Source: Cryptomeria japonica (Eukaryota; Streptophyta; Pinopsida; Cupressales; Cupressaceae). Taken from it: DNA of 64,000 bases. Within the stretch, counting starts at the first letter, position 1. Every line of letters starts with the position of its first letter. This document shows positions 1 to 13,400 of this stretch, piece by piece. Under the pieces are notes generated by a model that had not been told where the DNA came from, searched no databases, and saw only the letters and a program-made list of their open reading frames with translations. The DNA lies in contig NC_081405.1 of NCBI RefSeq assembly GCF_030272615.1, positions 471,870,008 through 471,934,007 of the forward strand. The letters run 5' to 3'. Made by a program: the position numbers and the translations under genes.

Positions 1-129
1 AGATGGCACCGTCGGAATTACTGACAACGAGTTTTTGATGGTTTCATTTGTCGGCAGTTCGATGAAAAATAATCAAAATTTTGACAATAGGCCGCCGTAA
101 ATCAGCCCCAAATGTACTAGTGCTCGATG

Positions 130-1766
130 ACATCTTGCTCATAAGAAACATAATTATGATACAAATCACCAATAGATTGCACTCCACCAGGCTATTTAAT
201 CATTTCAAGCACCTTTTCCTCTGTAAGCTCATCATCATCAGATGATTCTTCAAAATTCTACTCCCTTTTTGCTTCCTTACTCTAAGCAACTTTCTATTAT
301 GCCTTCATCTCTTCTTCTTCTTCATCATCACTGTCTATAGTTACCAATTCAATAAATTTCTTCTCCAAAACTCTTAAATTTATCCTCCTCTAAATCTTAG
401 AACTAGAGGCAAATGTATCTGCAGATAGCCTTCTAGATTTCTTTACTTTCTTCTCTGATTCCATTATTTTGGACCTTCCAAGAATCTCTTCTCTCGTTCA
501 GAACATTTTTGCATTCAGGTCCTTTGGCATCTTCAAAAGTTTATTTGCTAACCTCATACATTCATCTTTGCAAACTTCATAGTATAACAAAGTTATCCAG
601 GAAACTCTCGTCTGAACCAGAACTTCCAAAAAACAATTATCCTTATCAACCAGAAATACAATGTCATTCTCATACCAACCTATAACCTTAGGAGGTATTT
701 GATTCCTCAAAATCAAATCACTTATGAGCTTTTGAAAGAAATTTCTACAAATTTTTGAGCTATCATCCAATCCATCTAAGTAACCTCTAATTTGACATCC
801 AACAGTCATATCGCCTATTCATGAAACATTCTCAACACCGAGCAAAGCATTCAAAAAATAGGAAACTAAACACAAGATCAAAGAACCATACTAGAACGGA
901 TACATTTCACTCTTTGCCATCTTGATATTATTGAACAACTACCACGATAAAATCTCACAAAGATCATATTTTGCATTTTCCTTAACCATCTTGTAATCCA
1001 CATATACTTTGGTAGACGCACAAGTACCTTCTCTATTCCCGTAATAAACTTTGTATGATATCCCCATTGTTACATACCTAACATCCACATCCCTAATAGT
1101 ATTAATCTTAACGCTCTTCCATCCAAAATCACTCCATTCAAACAATTCACTTCAACATTCTTTACATATTTCAACATCTACACTTCTCCTGTCGTTCATA
1201 ACCCTATCACAACTGGCAGCACTCCCTTCGAAATCAAGTATGGTTTATCAAGCCAGACATATTCACCATGAATTCTGCTAAGAACAATTCTAATAAGTTC
1301 TTCATTTCCAAACATCAAAAGACAATTCCAAGTGTCCAAACCCTTGTGCCCTAGACTGTCGAATTCACTCTTCAACCTCTACGAACTGTCAACCAAATAA
1401 TTCTGTTTGAAAGCCCTAATATTTTCATAATCTTACTCTTCTAGATCAACATGAATGCACTAACAAACATTTTCCTTATGAATAACATGATCATCAGTTC
1501 CACAAAAAGTTCATTGCCAACCCTTCTGATATAGCAACCACAAACATATCAACATCCTTACATCAAGTCACATATACTCATTGCTGAATTCCACACACAC
1601 ATTTCACACAACTCTCTTTGTTTCTTTTCAACAAATCATCATAAATATATATGAATCCTAAACAAAACATCCTCACCAAGTTGGCCCAAAAGAAAGATTG
1701 TAACGTGTATGCATATTTACGACTCAAGGTATACCACCAGACCAAAATATAAAGTGCATAGAACAT
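130..1766 (-). pseudogene. decayed unrecognised ORF, probably retroelement-derived
   Basis: Open pieces on the minus strand at 1766-1578, 1145-939 and 809-498 read as consecutive parts of one long protein interrupted by single stops, followed at 350-190 by acidic runs (Asp/Glu/Ser rich) typical of a disordered C-terminus. The pieces are rich in aromatic and Cys residues. I do not recognise a named domain. The many in-line stops and the position beside other decayed repeats suggest an old transposable-element protein, perhaps a gag or accessory protein of a plant LTR element, rather than a host gene. It points away from the synthetase gene. Confidence is moderate that this was once coding and low for any identity. 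Confidence 0.4.
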
Positions 1767-4083
1767 AAGCCGAACCTAAACAAACAACACCAAACCAAAA
1801 GAATACTTCACACACAATCACCAGATTGAGAATATATATTACATCTAACTCCAATAACATAACCTAACACATGTACCAATCACGTGATGAAAGAGTTTGT
1901 ACCAAAACAAACAATATTCGAACCACAAAGATAAAGCTTCCAACTATCCTCGCCATCAACTGATATCAACTGTCAATGCAATCAAACCATAGAACCAATC
2001 ATAGCAACCTTTGGTCCAAAAACATAACTACAAACACTGCAACGTTGTAACCTAACTTTGCTGACGTCCATACCAAAATTTATCTAGACCACACTATTTG
2101 ACATCAATGACAACAAAGCACACATCTTTGTAATAGTCTTGCATACCATTTGGATGGATGGGCCATTGAGATGGACCTCTAGGGTAGAAGAACCGCAAAT
2201 TCAACAATAGAATAAGCTACAAGTGTTTTTTGAGAAAATATAATATAAAATATGCAATCGATTGTTGTTACTAGCTATGTTTTTTTGTTAAACTGCTCAT
2301 ATGACATGACGATATCTATATCTCATTTATATGTTATATTATTTTGAAAAACTGCCTACTTAAAACCTGAATACCATGATGTATATTGTTATATCTTTAT
2401 AGTTAATATACAAAAAAAATCATTTGAACATATGTGAAATGAAATTAAAATTAAAAATCAAAATTGATGTAAGATGGTCGAGCATTCAAAACTCAAATAG
2501 GTAAAGATACGTATTTTAGTTTTAAGTCTAAATATAAGTATATGAGGCTAAAGATACCAGAAATAAAACAAGTGCCACATAGTGGTGAGTACTTGCCTTT
2601 GTTAATTTTTTAATTGAGTGTAATTGAAATCTTAAATAATTTGAGTTGTATATTAGAGGGTTGAAGAATCGCAAGAAATGAATATTGGCATTGTTAGCAA
2701 TAATCATTTACAATATAAGTGATCATAAAATATAAATGAAGTTGAATATGAATGTACACAATTATTTTAACAACTTAATTTATACCAATAAATTATGCAA
2801 AATGTTTTTGTTATTTGAAATGTTTTTACAACATATGTTTTGGTGTGTTGTTTTGTATATAATTTTCACCATACCTTATTGTACTTACTAGTCTAGCCAT
2901 TCTTTGAGAGCTTGAATAGTAGTGAAAAACTATATTGGATGTAAGATGCCTAGCAATTTTAGGTAAAGGAATAATATTTTAAAATATTAAAATGATTTAT
3001 AATTAGATCCATACAATCAATGTTGCAAATATGCATAAAAGATGACCTCTACTCTCTTTACGTTTTACAATAATAAATTGATTTATTATTATGTTTTATA
3101 TTAATTTTGTTATCAAGTAAATTTTCAATATGAATTTTTTATTTAATATTATAAATATATGATAAATTATATATATTTAAAAAAACAAAATTCATAATAG
3201 ATCATAGTTCAAGTTTAACTGTCATGAGTTTTTAGTTTTTTATGTATATTAATTAAATAAAATAAATTTTATATGATAATATTTTTATAAAAAACATCAA
3301 TAAAACTAATTAATCTAAATATTTAACACCAAACTATTGATATGCTTGGATTCAAACAGATTTGCACTGCTTGGTAGAGGGGATGAAAGACGAAAGTAGT
3401 TTTAGAGCAGCGATAAAAAATATCGGCCCTATCTCCTAAGTACCTATATTCCTGCCATATTCCTGCCTAAATGGTTGTCATGAACATTATTTGTTTTAGA
3501 TTTCCCAAAAAATCTGCTTATAAGAACAAAAGTTGTATTGGCCAATCAAGGATACAAAAAAATAATTTTTATAATATGTAAACTTAAAAATTGTGTAAGT
3601 AACTTTAGAAAATAAAAATATTTTTAAAAACAAAAATAAAACCTTATTTGTAATTGGTTCAAATTAAATTTTGTTAATAACTAATTAAGTGTTAAAAAAA
3701 AAAAACTCATTACAATAGTATTATAGTATTTGACTAACGGCAAGTACTAATAAGTAGTGAAATTAAAAATGGTTTGTATGCCAAACGATCCAAATTGTTT
3801 GGTCTATAAAGCCAATGGATACTACCGGATGCAAGACCGAGGGAAAAATGCTAGATAGGCACTTCTCGTCTCTACATTGGGTATATTAGGTAGGTAATAG
3901 TTTGAAATTCCTATCCGCTGGCGGCCATGGCATAACCTCTTAACACGATGAACATGAGGCGTGGAAGCATCGTCTGATTTAATCATGTTCTCTGAAGTAG
4001 AAGTCTAATTTATTACTGGGTAGATTGGCAAATCATCATTTTTGTATTTACAGGGAGAGGGCAGGAGAGCAGAGGGAGTTAAG
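1767..4083. other. AT-rich upstream region of the synthetase gene
   Basis: No coding sequence or repeat family was recognised. The stretch 2200-3760 is very AT-rich with many short A and T runs. The last 250 bases before the start codon are less AT-rich and should hold the core promoter and 5' leader of the aspartyl-tRNA synthetase gene. Confidence 0.5.
3805..3810 (+). promoter_or_regulatory. possible TATA box of the synthetase gene
   Basis: A TATAAA hexamer sits 274 bases upstream of the ATG at 4084, in the less AT-rich stretch just before the gene. A start about 30 bases downstream would give a leader of roughly 240 bases containing the purine-rich GGGAGAGGGCAGGAG stretch. Housekeeping plant genes often lack a TATA box, and TATAAA is frequent by chance in this AT-rich DNA, so this is only a candidate. 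Confidence 0.25.
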
Positions 4084-4431
4084 ATGGCGATAGCTATGGC
4101 AATCGCGGGGAGAGTAGCTCTGAGACCACTAGTACCATCGACTTCCTTGTGCTTTCATAGCATATCATGTCTATTTCCAACTCCATTTTCTCCTCTGAGG
4201 ACGAGGAGGAGGACAAGGTCGTGCTGGTATAAAGCAGGAAAGGTGAGGGAGGTGGAGATGGAGATTGAGAAGGAGATGGGGATGGAATGGGTGAGCAGAA
4301 AAGAGGGGTGTGGGGAATTGAAGGGAGAAGACATTGGCAAGCGAGTCAGGCTCTGCGGATGGGTTGCTCTTCACCGCCTTCACTCCTCACTTACGTTTTT
4401 CAATTTGCGGGATCATACCGGAATAGTACAG
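4084..4431 (+). CDS. aspS: AspRS exon 1: transit peptide and start of the OB-fold
   Basis: This exon has 116 codons and ends in phase 0 at CAG before GTTTCA. The start is the ATG at 4084 in a good plant context (AAGATGGCG); reading further upstream needs a non-ATG start. It encodes a Ser/Arg-rich leader, a Glu/Met-rich linker (residues about 57-80), then RVRLCGWV and the [10 protein letters not shown] segment of the anticodon-binding OB-fold. The leader supports import into an organelle, but which one cannot be decided from sequence alone. Confidence 0.88.
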
Positions 4432-7400
4432 GTTTCACCATAAAAACTCTACTTGATGTTTTCTATTTATACAAGCAAAATGGTGTTGAGCACGCCTCGA
4501 CATTGCATTACCAGCTGGGGATTGAATTTGTCCATTCAAGCATCCAACTGAATGACATATCCAATGGTCTAAACTTCGCTCGATCATTCTTGTCTGTTCC
4601 TGTCTAGTATTTTCAGTAACTTTTCAACTGGGTTTCACTTGCTTTACTTGGCTCAAACACAAACTAGACTAAGCCTAAGCCAACAATAGTATGCCCCATT
4701 TGAATTTTAGGTGACCAAACAGGTTTGGCCATTCAAACATTCAAGTGATCTTAATCAATAATTTACACTCTATTCAACTATTCTAGTCTAGTCCAATCTA
4801 GTATTATCTCTAACTTCTCAATTGGGTTTTGCCTGTTTTACTTTGCTCAAACACAAACCAAGCGCAAGCCCAAGCCCAAGCCGAAGCTCACAGTTTTCTA
4901 TTCCATTTGAATTTTAGCTTGACATATGGACAGTAGCTTATAGGCGTTTATTTGCCAAGAAAGTTTTTTAGTACTTGCTACCAGACAATCTAATAACACT
5001 ATCGTTTATAATCCTGTAACAACATTTAAACACTACAATAGGTAGCACGGTGTCACTGAAGATTGGATAGTAGAGTTTTCGAAGTTCCCAACTTTGAATC
5101 TTGACTTTCGATGGCCAGCTATGTTTATTCGGTTAGATATTAGATCTTGAGAAATAATTGAATGGTTATAATTTTCAATTGAAACATAACCATTTGGAAT
5201 AACGTAACTCTTAAGAACAAGTTTTTCCGCAGTATTCTTCAGTGATATAATGAAGGGGTTTTGATAGGCATGGACACTGGGATTTGATGTTTGCATCCTG
5301 GGCTTGAATGGATGAATGCTTTTAATCATGTCTACGAGACTAAACAGTCTATGGGACTGAGAGAAACATCCTTAATTTATCTTCTGACTCTTGTCGATGT
5401 CGGACCTCCTACTTTTTTCTAGAAAGTTGGCCATCTAGTTAATCCTATCTTTCTTAAATAATTGGTGCATGTTGTCAACCTTCAAGCCATTTTTGCATTG
5501 AGTACGGATATCCTCATAAGCTGTACATACCATGATGAAGTGCCATTCCATTTCCACCACCCCTTATTGCAGAATATGCAAGCGCTTTCTTCCCAAGCTT
5601 CCTTGAGTATCTTCAACCAACAAGTCTCACATTTAAGATGATGCGAACCCATCTTCAATTGTGCAACTAACAACTTCGTTTTTCCTTTAATAGCTGCCCC
5701 TAAATATGTTTTTTTACCATGATCCTTAGCTAGGTTAAATTCTTTGATGTAGTATGCTTTTTTCTGCCCAATCTGTTTTGCCCACATGACAGTTCTGAAT
5801 TTTTCAGTCACTTAACTCTTTGTTTCTTCATTGGTGTTAGGACATTCTTGCAAACTGATGCCCCACTTGTTCTTCCAGTTGTCATTCAGCTTCATCCAAG
5901 TTTTCTTCCTATGGTCTAGCACCTCCTCTACAGCCATTTTGGGCCAATGATGGTTATCCATGTTTTCAACCTTCTTTAAATAACTTATCAACTGGGTTAT
6001 TGTCGATGTTCTTAATGGAAAAGTTCTTGCTTCAGCCAAAAGAATTTCATATGGGACCTTGGTTTTAACTTTGAGATTGTTTGTGATTAGATGTTTCTGG
6101 ATTCTTTCTAGCCATCTCCAACTATAGTTTGACATGCTACTTCCCCACACTTCAGAGTCATAAAGGACAACCAATATGACTAGCCAACAAAAAAGGATTT
6201 TCTTGGTTTTCCAATCTCAAAAAGGGTTTTCAGCTTTGAATTGATGCTTGAGACTTTTTGGTTTGCTTTTCTAATTAGAAGTTCTTATCATGTTAGAGTG
6301 ATGTTTGGGATTTCAAACTAATGATTCTAGATAATTAAATATTTGAGGCTTTGCATTGATGCTTGCATGACTCTGTTTTTCTGAGTTTCAGATAGGAGTA
6401 AATCATTTAAGAGCATTTTTTAGGTTGATAACTTTTAGTAACCTATATTAACTGTTGAGTAAATTTTTATTCCATTGACACTATCAAGAATTATAATGCT
6501 TTGTCATTCAACTAAAAAACTTTGCTGCAATCCTATCAATGAAAAACATATGCTTATATTTATTAATGTCGAGAGGCATTTTACAATGGTAACAAGAGGT
6601 GAAGTGTAATGGAGTGAGGTGGTTAACAAAAACTCTAAACTTTTATTTAAATTTGACAATCATTTACATGTCAAAATATTAATATTTAACAATAGACATA
6701 ATATTTCCAAAATAAGCAGCACATAAAATTTATGTTTCCATGTAAGTAATAAATAAAATAGTTCAAAGTAAAATGAAATAACTTTTAAGTAATAAAATGG
6801 CTCCATATCTCTTGACATTTTTTCGATAGATGTATTTCAGTTATCTATACTTGTTTATTGATATTTAAGATTATTAGATCCTTTTGTTTTGTATTTGAAA
6901 TTCTAGTAATTTTTTGCAAACTTTAATGTCATTTTTTGATATGCTGCAATGAGACTCATTCCGTTTGAGAAGTCAGCTATGCCAAATTCGTACAATGTAT
7001 TGATGAAGATTGGCAATTGTTGTAGATTACAACCTTGCCCGAGGAATTTCCTGAGGCACATTCAATTGCGAAGAAGTTGAGATTGGAATCCGTAGTTTCT
7101 GTTGAAGGGCTTGTAAGGTCTCGACCAAAGGAAGCCTTGAATCCTAAGATGACAACCGGTATGATTGAGGTGTGTTATTCAAATAATTAACTCCTTATAT
7201 CTTTTCAATATAAATTTAGTGTATTGGACTATATAGATAACTTTTATTTCTTCTCAATATGTCATGTTTCTGATTTAAATACAGCTTTTCTAAATAAAAC
7301 ACCTCAAATCTAAATATATGGAATTTGAATAACAATCTAAAATATGAATATTTGAAAGAGCTATATTCTACTTTGAAAACGAGGTGAAAAATTTCTACAT

Positions 7401-10400
7401 GGTGATAGGATTTGTGTCTCTCTACGAGGATAAAGCAATTCTATATTTTTCATTTGTTTTATTTATTATTAAATTTCAGGAGATATTATTGTTTGTACAA
7501 AGGCTTAAGAGGGTCCTTCACTACCTAGAGAAGCAATTACTTATCAAAACCAAAGGTTTTTGGTGCTTCACCTCAGGAATGCATTTACTTTCAAATGGCA
7601 CGGTCTACATTTGACTTCTGAATTGATTACTACTTTACCTTATGTGCTCCAAACATCTTGAATAATTTTTTTTTGCAGATTAATATCAAGAATACATGAC
7701 ATAAGATGTAGTATTAGCCACAATCTTGACTATATTTAAAATTGAAATGGCAAATTAGGTAGAAATAGACACACCCTTAAGGAAGGAATCACTTCAAGAT
7801 ATCTCCCTCTATGAGATCTAGAGTTACTACCTCAATTTTTATCTCTTTGCCCTTTCACAATCATAGGTGCCTCTATACATAGCCCTTCATATAATAATAG
7901 TGGGGGAGGGTAAATCTATTATGCTTGATGATGACTAATTTAATTACCAGCTATAACTTATTGTACATTTGATTCCTTTAATCCAATACATAACTCAATT
8001 ATTGGTCCATCATACCTAAACGTTGGTCACACATAGCACAAGTTAGCTACTCTATAAGCCATTTATATAATAATACCATAGCCCTAATTGAATGACACTC
8101 AAAACCCTCTTGATTCTGAAAGTCCCTTAACATTTATCATCCTCTAAACATGAGAAGTGAAATAATATGATTTCATGGTAATTGATGATGGTATCAATCA
8201 TGATCATCTATCAATCTATAAGAACTTTAGATATCCTGGTCTTTGATAAATCCACACATCCTACATGCTTCTCTAATTCCACATTCATATATCGATTAAT
8301 TTTGTTTGAGATTTGGTATCATTGCACTTATTGCTTCTTTGGTTCCATGAATATTCATTGCCTTAACCCTTCTAATGCCAAGAATATCCATAATGTTTAC
8401 TTCTGATTCCATGTGTGCTCATAATCATTGCCATTCTAATGCTCAACATTTTTATAACCTTTACCTCCTCAATTCCATGTATACCTATAGTCATTTCTCT
8501 TTTGATCCTCCATGCTTGATCTCTAAGAATAATTTGAGTGTACTCTCTAAGTACAATTCTTGTGATGCTGCCAAGTCCATTCTCATTGCTTGTGATAGTA
8601 TTGATACATGTTGCATGGTTTGTGGTACTTCCAAACACATTCCTAAGTATCATTAACTCGTTTTCACTAGATGCTCTATATGCTTTTAAAGTGCCTCATG
8701 ACAATCTTAGCAGGTTTGATGTGGTTTCATTTAAGTGCCACCAAACCTTATGTGTCCTTCAAAATCATCTTCGTTAGTGTTATAAACATCTATAGATCAA
8801 ACCACTAAGGTCTACTCTAGTGTTTGGGGATTTGAGGATTTTGAAGGCTTGTACACTTTTTTAAGTACTGTTGTCCCCTAAGGCCTACACTTAAAGAGGG
8901 CAGTCAGGAAGTTTCAAATGTGTGGGACCATTATTATGGTCTGTGAAACAACCTTTGGGATTTTAGAAGCCGACTCTTTGGATTTTAGAGGGGGATGGAA
9001 AGGGAAGAGAGAATTAAACATAAATCTAGCTACACTAAGGCGATTCGCCAATGCAAAGCTTTTACAACACTTTAAAATCCTCTTAGAAATAACAAGAAAC
9101 AAACAATTTCAGAAGGAGAGCACAAAACGTCATAGATTCTTCATTGTTGGAAAGAGAACAAGATACATAAGGTCCAAAAGATACAGAGCATAGCATTCAA
9201 ATCTTCCCTGGAGAAACACCCGCCAAGGCTCGATAAAACCTAGATGTTTCTATTACTTCCCTTTAACAACTAACCATTTATGAATTTTGCTCACCAAGTA
9301 GCATAGTTTAATTCCTACCCATAAATCTTTGTAAAAAATAGAAGAGTGCTTGATATGATCCATACTCTGCAAGCTTACACTAGAAATTATAAAAGTAGAG
9401 ACTTGTAATTATTAGTAGCGATACCCATTTTAAAATGACATAGCTTTGAATCAAAACGTTAAATAGTGATAAAACCCACAGAGAGGCAAACTTGTCATAG
9501 TCCGCTGTGTTTGATTTCTATTAAGAACACGTTCATATAATGCAAAGGTTTAAGGTAATTGCTATTAACTTCTAATTGTTCTCTTGAAATACCCCAAAAA
9601 TGGTGAACCCTTATTACATTGTGGCTGCAGGCTTATATAGAGTAATACTTCTTAATTGGAGATGGTGCTTGTAATTGAACAGGCTCCTACATATTTGTTG
9701 TGTGTCCATTGTCATCGTGGAGATCGTTGCAACTGCATTGTGTTAATGATTTTTGCATCATTATTTTCCTTCTATGCTGCAGCATGAATGCCATCTAGAC
9801 CATCCCTTACATCTGTTGCAACTTGCTTGGCTCAGGCTTTTCTCGTTTCAATACCCTAATATTCCCACACACCGTGTTTTGGTGCTTTTTCGCTTGCAAA
9901 ACAACCAATGGCACACTTTTGATCCATTCTTGGCCTTCAAACATTTCCAGGCTTCTACGTTGTTGACAAGTGGCATCTTCTGCTTGCAGCACGAGCTCAT
10001 CTTCTTTCCCTTGCGAAAACTTGCACCCTAGACATGTGGCGCGTTGGCGGAGCTTTTTAGAGTTTTCTTTGCTTCTTTGGAAATTTTGTGGTGCCAACAG
10101 GAGGTGGCATGATCTGCGTGAGTGCTTATGAAACCGAAACCTTTGTGGGCATCACACAAGGTTACCACTTGGCACCTTTGCATGCTTTTGAAGGGAAGGA
10201 CAGGACATAATGAAAATTTGCTCTTCGTCCTTAGGAAGGACAGGACATATAATGAAAATTTGCTCTTTGTCCTTAGGAAGGACATGACCTATAATGAAAA
10301 TTTGCTCTTCGTCCTTAGGAAGGACAAGACCTATAATGAAAATTTGCTCTGTGTCCTCTCCAAGGACAAGACTTATAATGAAAATTCGCTTTGTGTCCTC

Positions 10401-13400
10401 TCCAAGGACAGGCCCTAAAATGGAATTTTTGCTCTGTGTCTTCTCCAAGGATAGGCCCTAAAAACAAAATTCGCTCTTGACCCTTGGCAAGGTACGGGAG
10501 CGAAAATGATAAATTCGCTCTAAGACTTCTCTGACGACAAGGTCAAGGTAGGAAGTTGTTTGACAAGTTAGTCTTTCCGTCAGGATTCATATATGGAATA
10601 TAACATTTAAGTATAAGCTTATACTTTAAGTTATATTCCATATATATTGTCAGGATGTTTGAGAGTGGTTTCGGACCTCCAGGAGTTATAATGCAAAATC
10701 TAGTTTTGGAAGATCCTTCAAATTTCCAGACTTAGTCAAATTTCAGAGCATTTCAGGATCAGGATGACATTCCATATTTCTAAAGCGAGTTTGCTCTAAC
10801 CTTGATGTAAAGGACAGGACCTAGGAGGACACCATGCATTCAACCAAGGTTTGATTTAGCTTCTTGAAGCTTGACCAGATAGTACACAAAACCCTAGGAA
10901 TGATCTAAATAACCCCTAATCACCCAACAGACTTGATTTCCACTCCACCTTGAGGAGATCCACCTGACTTGATGACCTTTGAGAAACTCAAACCCTTCAA
11001 TGCAAAGGCTAAGACACTAAAACAACCAGCAACAAAACCAAAAGAGCTAACCCTAGAAAGTGAAAAGTGGGGGGTCCCCATTTGCGATGGGGTGATGTGT
11101 GAATACCTCACAACACTTAGTGATGCTGAAGTTCGCCATGCCATAAAGAGAAAAATGTCCAAGAAACTATGAAGTTCGCCAGCACTTGGTATGATAAAGA
11201 AGAAGTTCACTCAATAAAAGCAAGGAAGATGTCTTGTGAAACATGAAGTCCACCCCCTCCAAGTTAGTAAGAAATGTGAAGTGGCATGGAAATCATGAAC
11301 TCCGCCCAAAAGGGAGATTAGAGTGTCCAAGACACAATGAAGTCTGCCTTGGCATTTGGTAAAATGTCTAACCAAAGGTGAAGTCCGCCCATGTTGAAAA
11401 CAAATGGCACATGACACTCCAAGTCCGCCCAAGGCTAAAATGGCTTAAGCCAAGCAAAGTTCGCCATGCCATGTGTGGCAAATGGCTTGTCGATCATGAA
11501 GTTCGCCTTGACACTTTTGGAAGGGTAGAAAGCTCACCAAGAAGAGAGAGAAATTGGCATGATGAAGAGCAAAGTCTGGCTTGCATGAAGGCACATGAAG
11601 TCTACCAAAGGGTTAGAACTGGCATGGAAACACTTAAACTCCGCCCATCAAGGAGAAAGAATGGCCTAAGGCCACATGAAGTCCACCATTTTGAAGTTGA
11701 AAATAGCATGACCCCACATGAGCTCCGCCAAGGTCATGAAAAGAATGTCCTAACACATGGCAAACTCCGCCATGAATAGAGTTGACTAAGTTTGGAAAGT
11801 CAAGAAATTTGCCCAACACTCAGAATTATTTCTCAAAAATTTGCCCAACACTCGGGGAAATTTCTTAAAATTTCAAAAAACTTCCTTGCCAAAACATGGA
11901 CAAGATGAGGACAAGATGTGAAGTGGCTCCAAGAACAAGAATAGATACTGTCTTTTGAAATCTTTTGAAGGGTTTGAGTTGCCATTTTCAGGAAGATGAG
12001 AAGGAGACTAGGTTCGATGAATCTATGAAAGAATGTAAAGATGCTAAAAAGATCGAACTTCTCAAACTTATATTTTTCATTCTCATTCTTTCTCAAGTTT
12101 GAAAGTTGAAAGAACTCTCTCTCAATTTCAATGAGGAAAGATTTTTGAAGACAACAAGTGGATTTTTTGAAGCAAGGAAGGAAAGGAATTTCCAAAGTCC
12201 GACCCAAGAGTTGGAATTTGCCGAGGGGAAACAAGGAAGAAAAAAATATTAAAAAAATGGCTAAGTGTGGAGTTTTCCACAACAAAAGAGTCAAATTTTG
12301 ACTAAGTGTTGGAAAGGAAATAGGAAGAATGAAGAAGAATAAAGAGGAAAAGTGAAGAGAAAATGAAATCCTTGTCCAAGGATGGAGTCTGTCCTACTTA
12401 GCACAAGCCAAATTCACAATTGAAGGCAAATCCATAGGCAAAGTTCTTCTGAGCATGGAGATGGCCAAAATTTGGCTAGGTGTTTCAAGGTTCACATGAA
12501 GGTGTTAGAAAATGAAATTGAATAGCCAAAATTTGGCTATGTATGGGAAATACTTCACAGAGAAAATTCTAGTTTCCTCCATTGTGGTGAAAGCACAAAG
12601 GAATTCTTCTCCAAATTCAAGGCACTTGAAAGAATTTCAGGGTATCAAAAAAGAAAAGTCCTCAGACTTGGTGAAAATATAGGAAAGAATTTCAGACTTC
12701 TTGGGGGATTTCATCTACAATCCCAGACCTATTGAAGCAATCAGGGCAACTTCTTGAGGGATTTCATCTCTTGATGAATTGAAGACAAGCTCCCAATCAG
12801 AATCAGATGGTGACAAGAAGAGTATTCCAAACAAATTTCCATAACAATTTCTTGACACAAATTGGAGAATTCAGAGGAATAACATCAGTCCAGTTCAAGC
12901 AGGAGAAATTTCAAAGCAATCAGGAAAGAAAATTTAAATAACTTCCAGTACAGACATTTGCTCCAAGGGGAGACTTCCAAACCTTAAAGATTCAAATGTA
13001 GGTGAGAAGAAGAGATCAAAATCTCGAAAGGAATCTGAGATCTAAGCTAGGAAAAAGCAAGCGCAAAGGACATAGTTGTCGGCAAGGAAAGATATTCTAA
13101 GGCAAGTACATGGAAAATGAACAAAGTGACCAAGGAGGACATCCAACACGTTGAGGTGGTGCCTCATCATCTTCCAACCAATTAAATTGTTCCAAGTCAA
13201 TATGTCCAAGTTCAATGAACCTGAATTATCCACAAAAGCTTCTAGAGGGCGTACTCTACAATGCAGCAACTTTCTATTTTATTCTTGGTTTATATTTAAT
13301 AGAAGGTCAAGTGTCCCTGAATGTAATTTTTTCATTAGTCGAGGGGTAGTTAGTTGTGACAAACCCTAATTAGGGTTTTATTTTTTAATCTCGACCTTTG

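Larger units (their letters stand above)
9560..11115 (-). mobile_element. minus-strand Gypsy-type LTR (right end at 11115)
   Basis: Read on the minus strand the LTR begins at 11115 with TGTTGTGAGG followed by a CACACATCACCCCAT block and GGGGACCC. The same start is seen at 21703 (minus) and 36119 (plus). Inside are a long palindrome at 10589-10645, a minisatellite at 10193-10530, and a TATA-like CTATATAAGC on the minus strand at 9640-9631. The palindrome and the sequence after it match the LTR at 21.3-21.5 kb closely. The left boundary is not resolved. Confidence 0.6.

Noticed and set aside
4042-4083. Upstream in-frame extension of the synthetase before the ATG at 4084
   Set aside because: It would need a TTG start; the ATG at 4084 has a proper plant context and begins a transit-peptide-like leader.
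4155-4383. Minus-strand open frames opposite exon 1
   Set aside because: They are shadows of the coding strand; compositions (His/Pro/Leu runs) mirror the Glu/Met/Gly codons of exon 1.
8182-8777. Three overlapping open frames on both strands as possible genes
   Set aside because: No domain motif, no consistent frame, and no splice or promoter context; treated as intron sequence.
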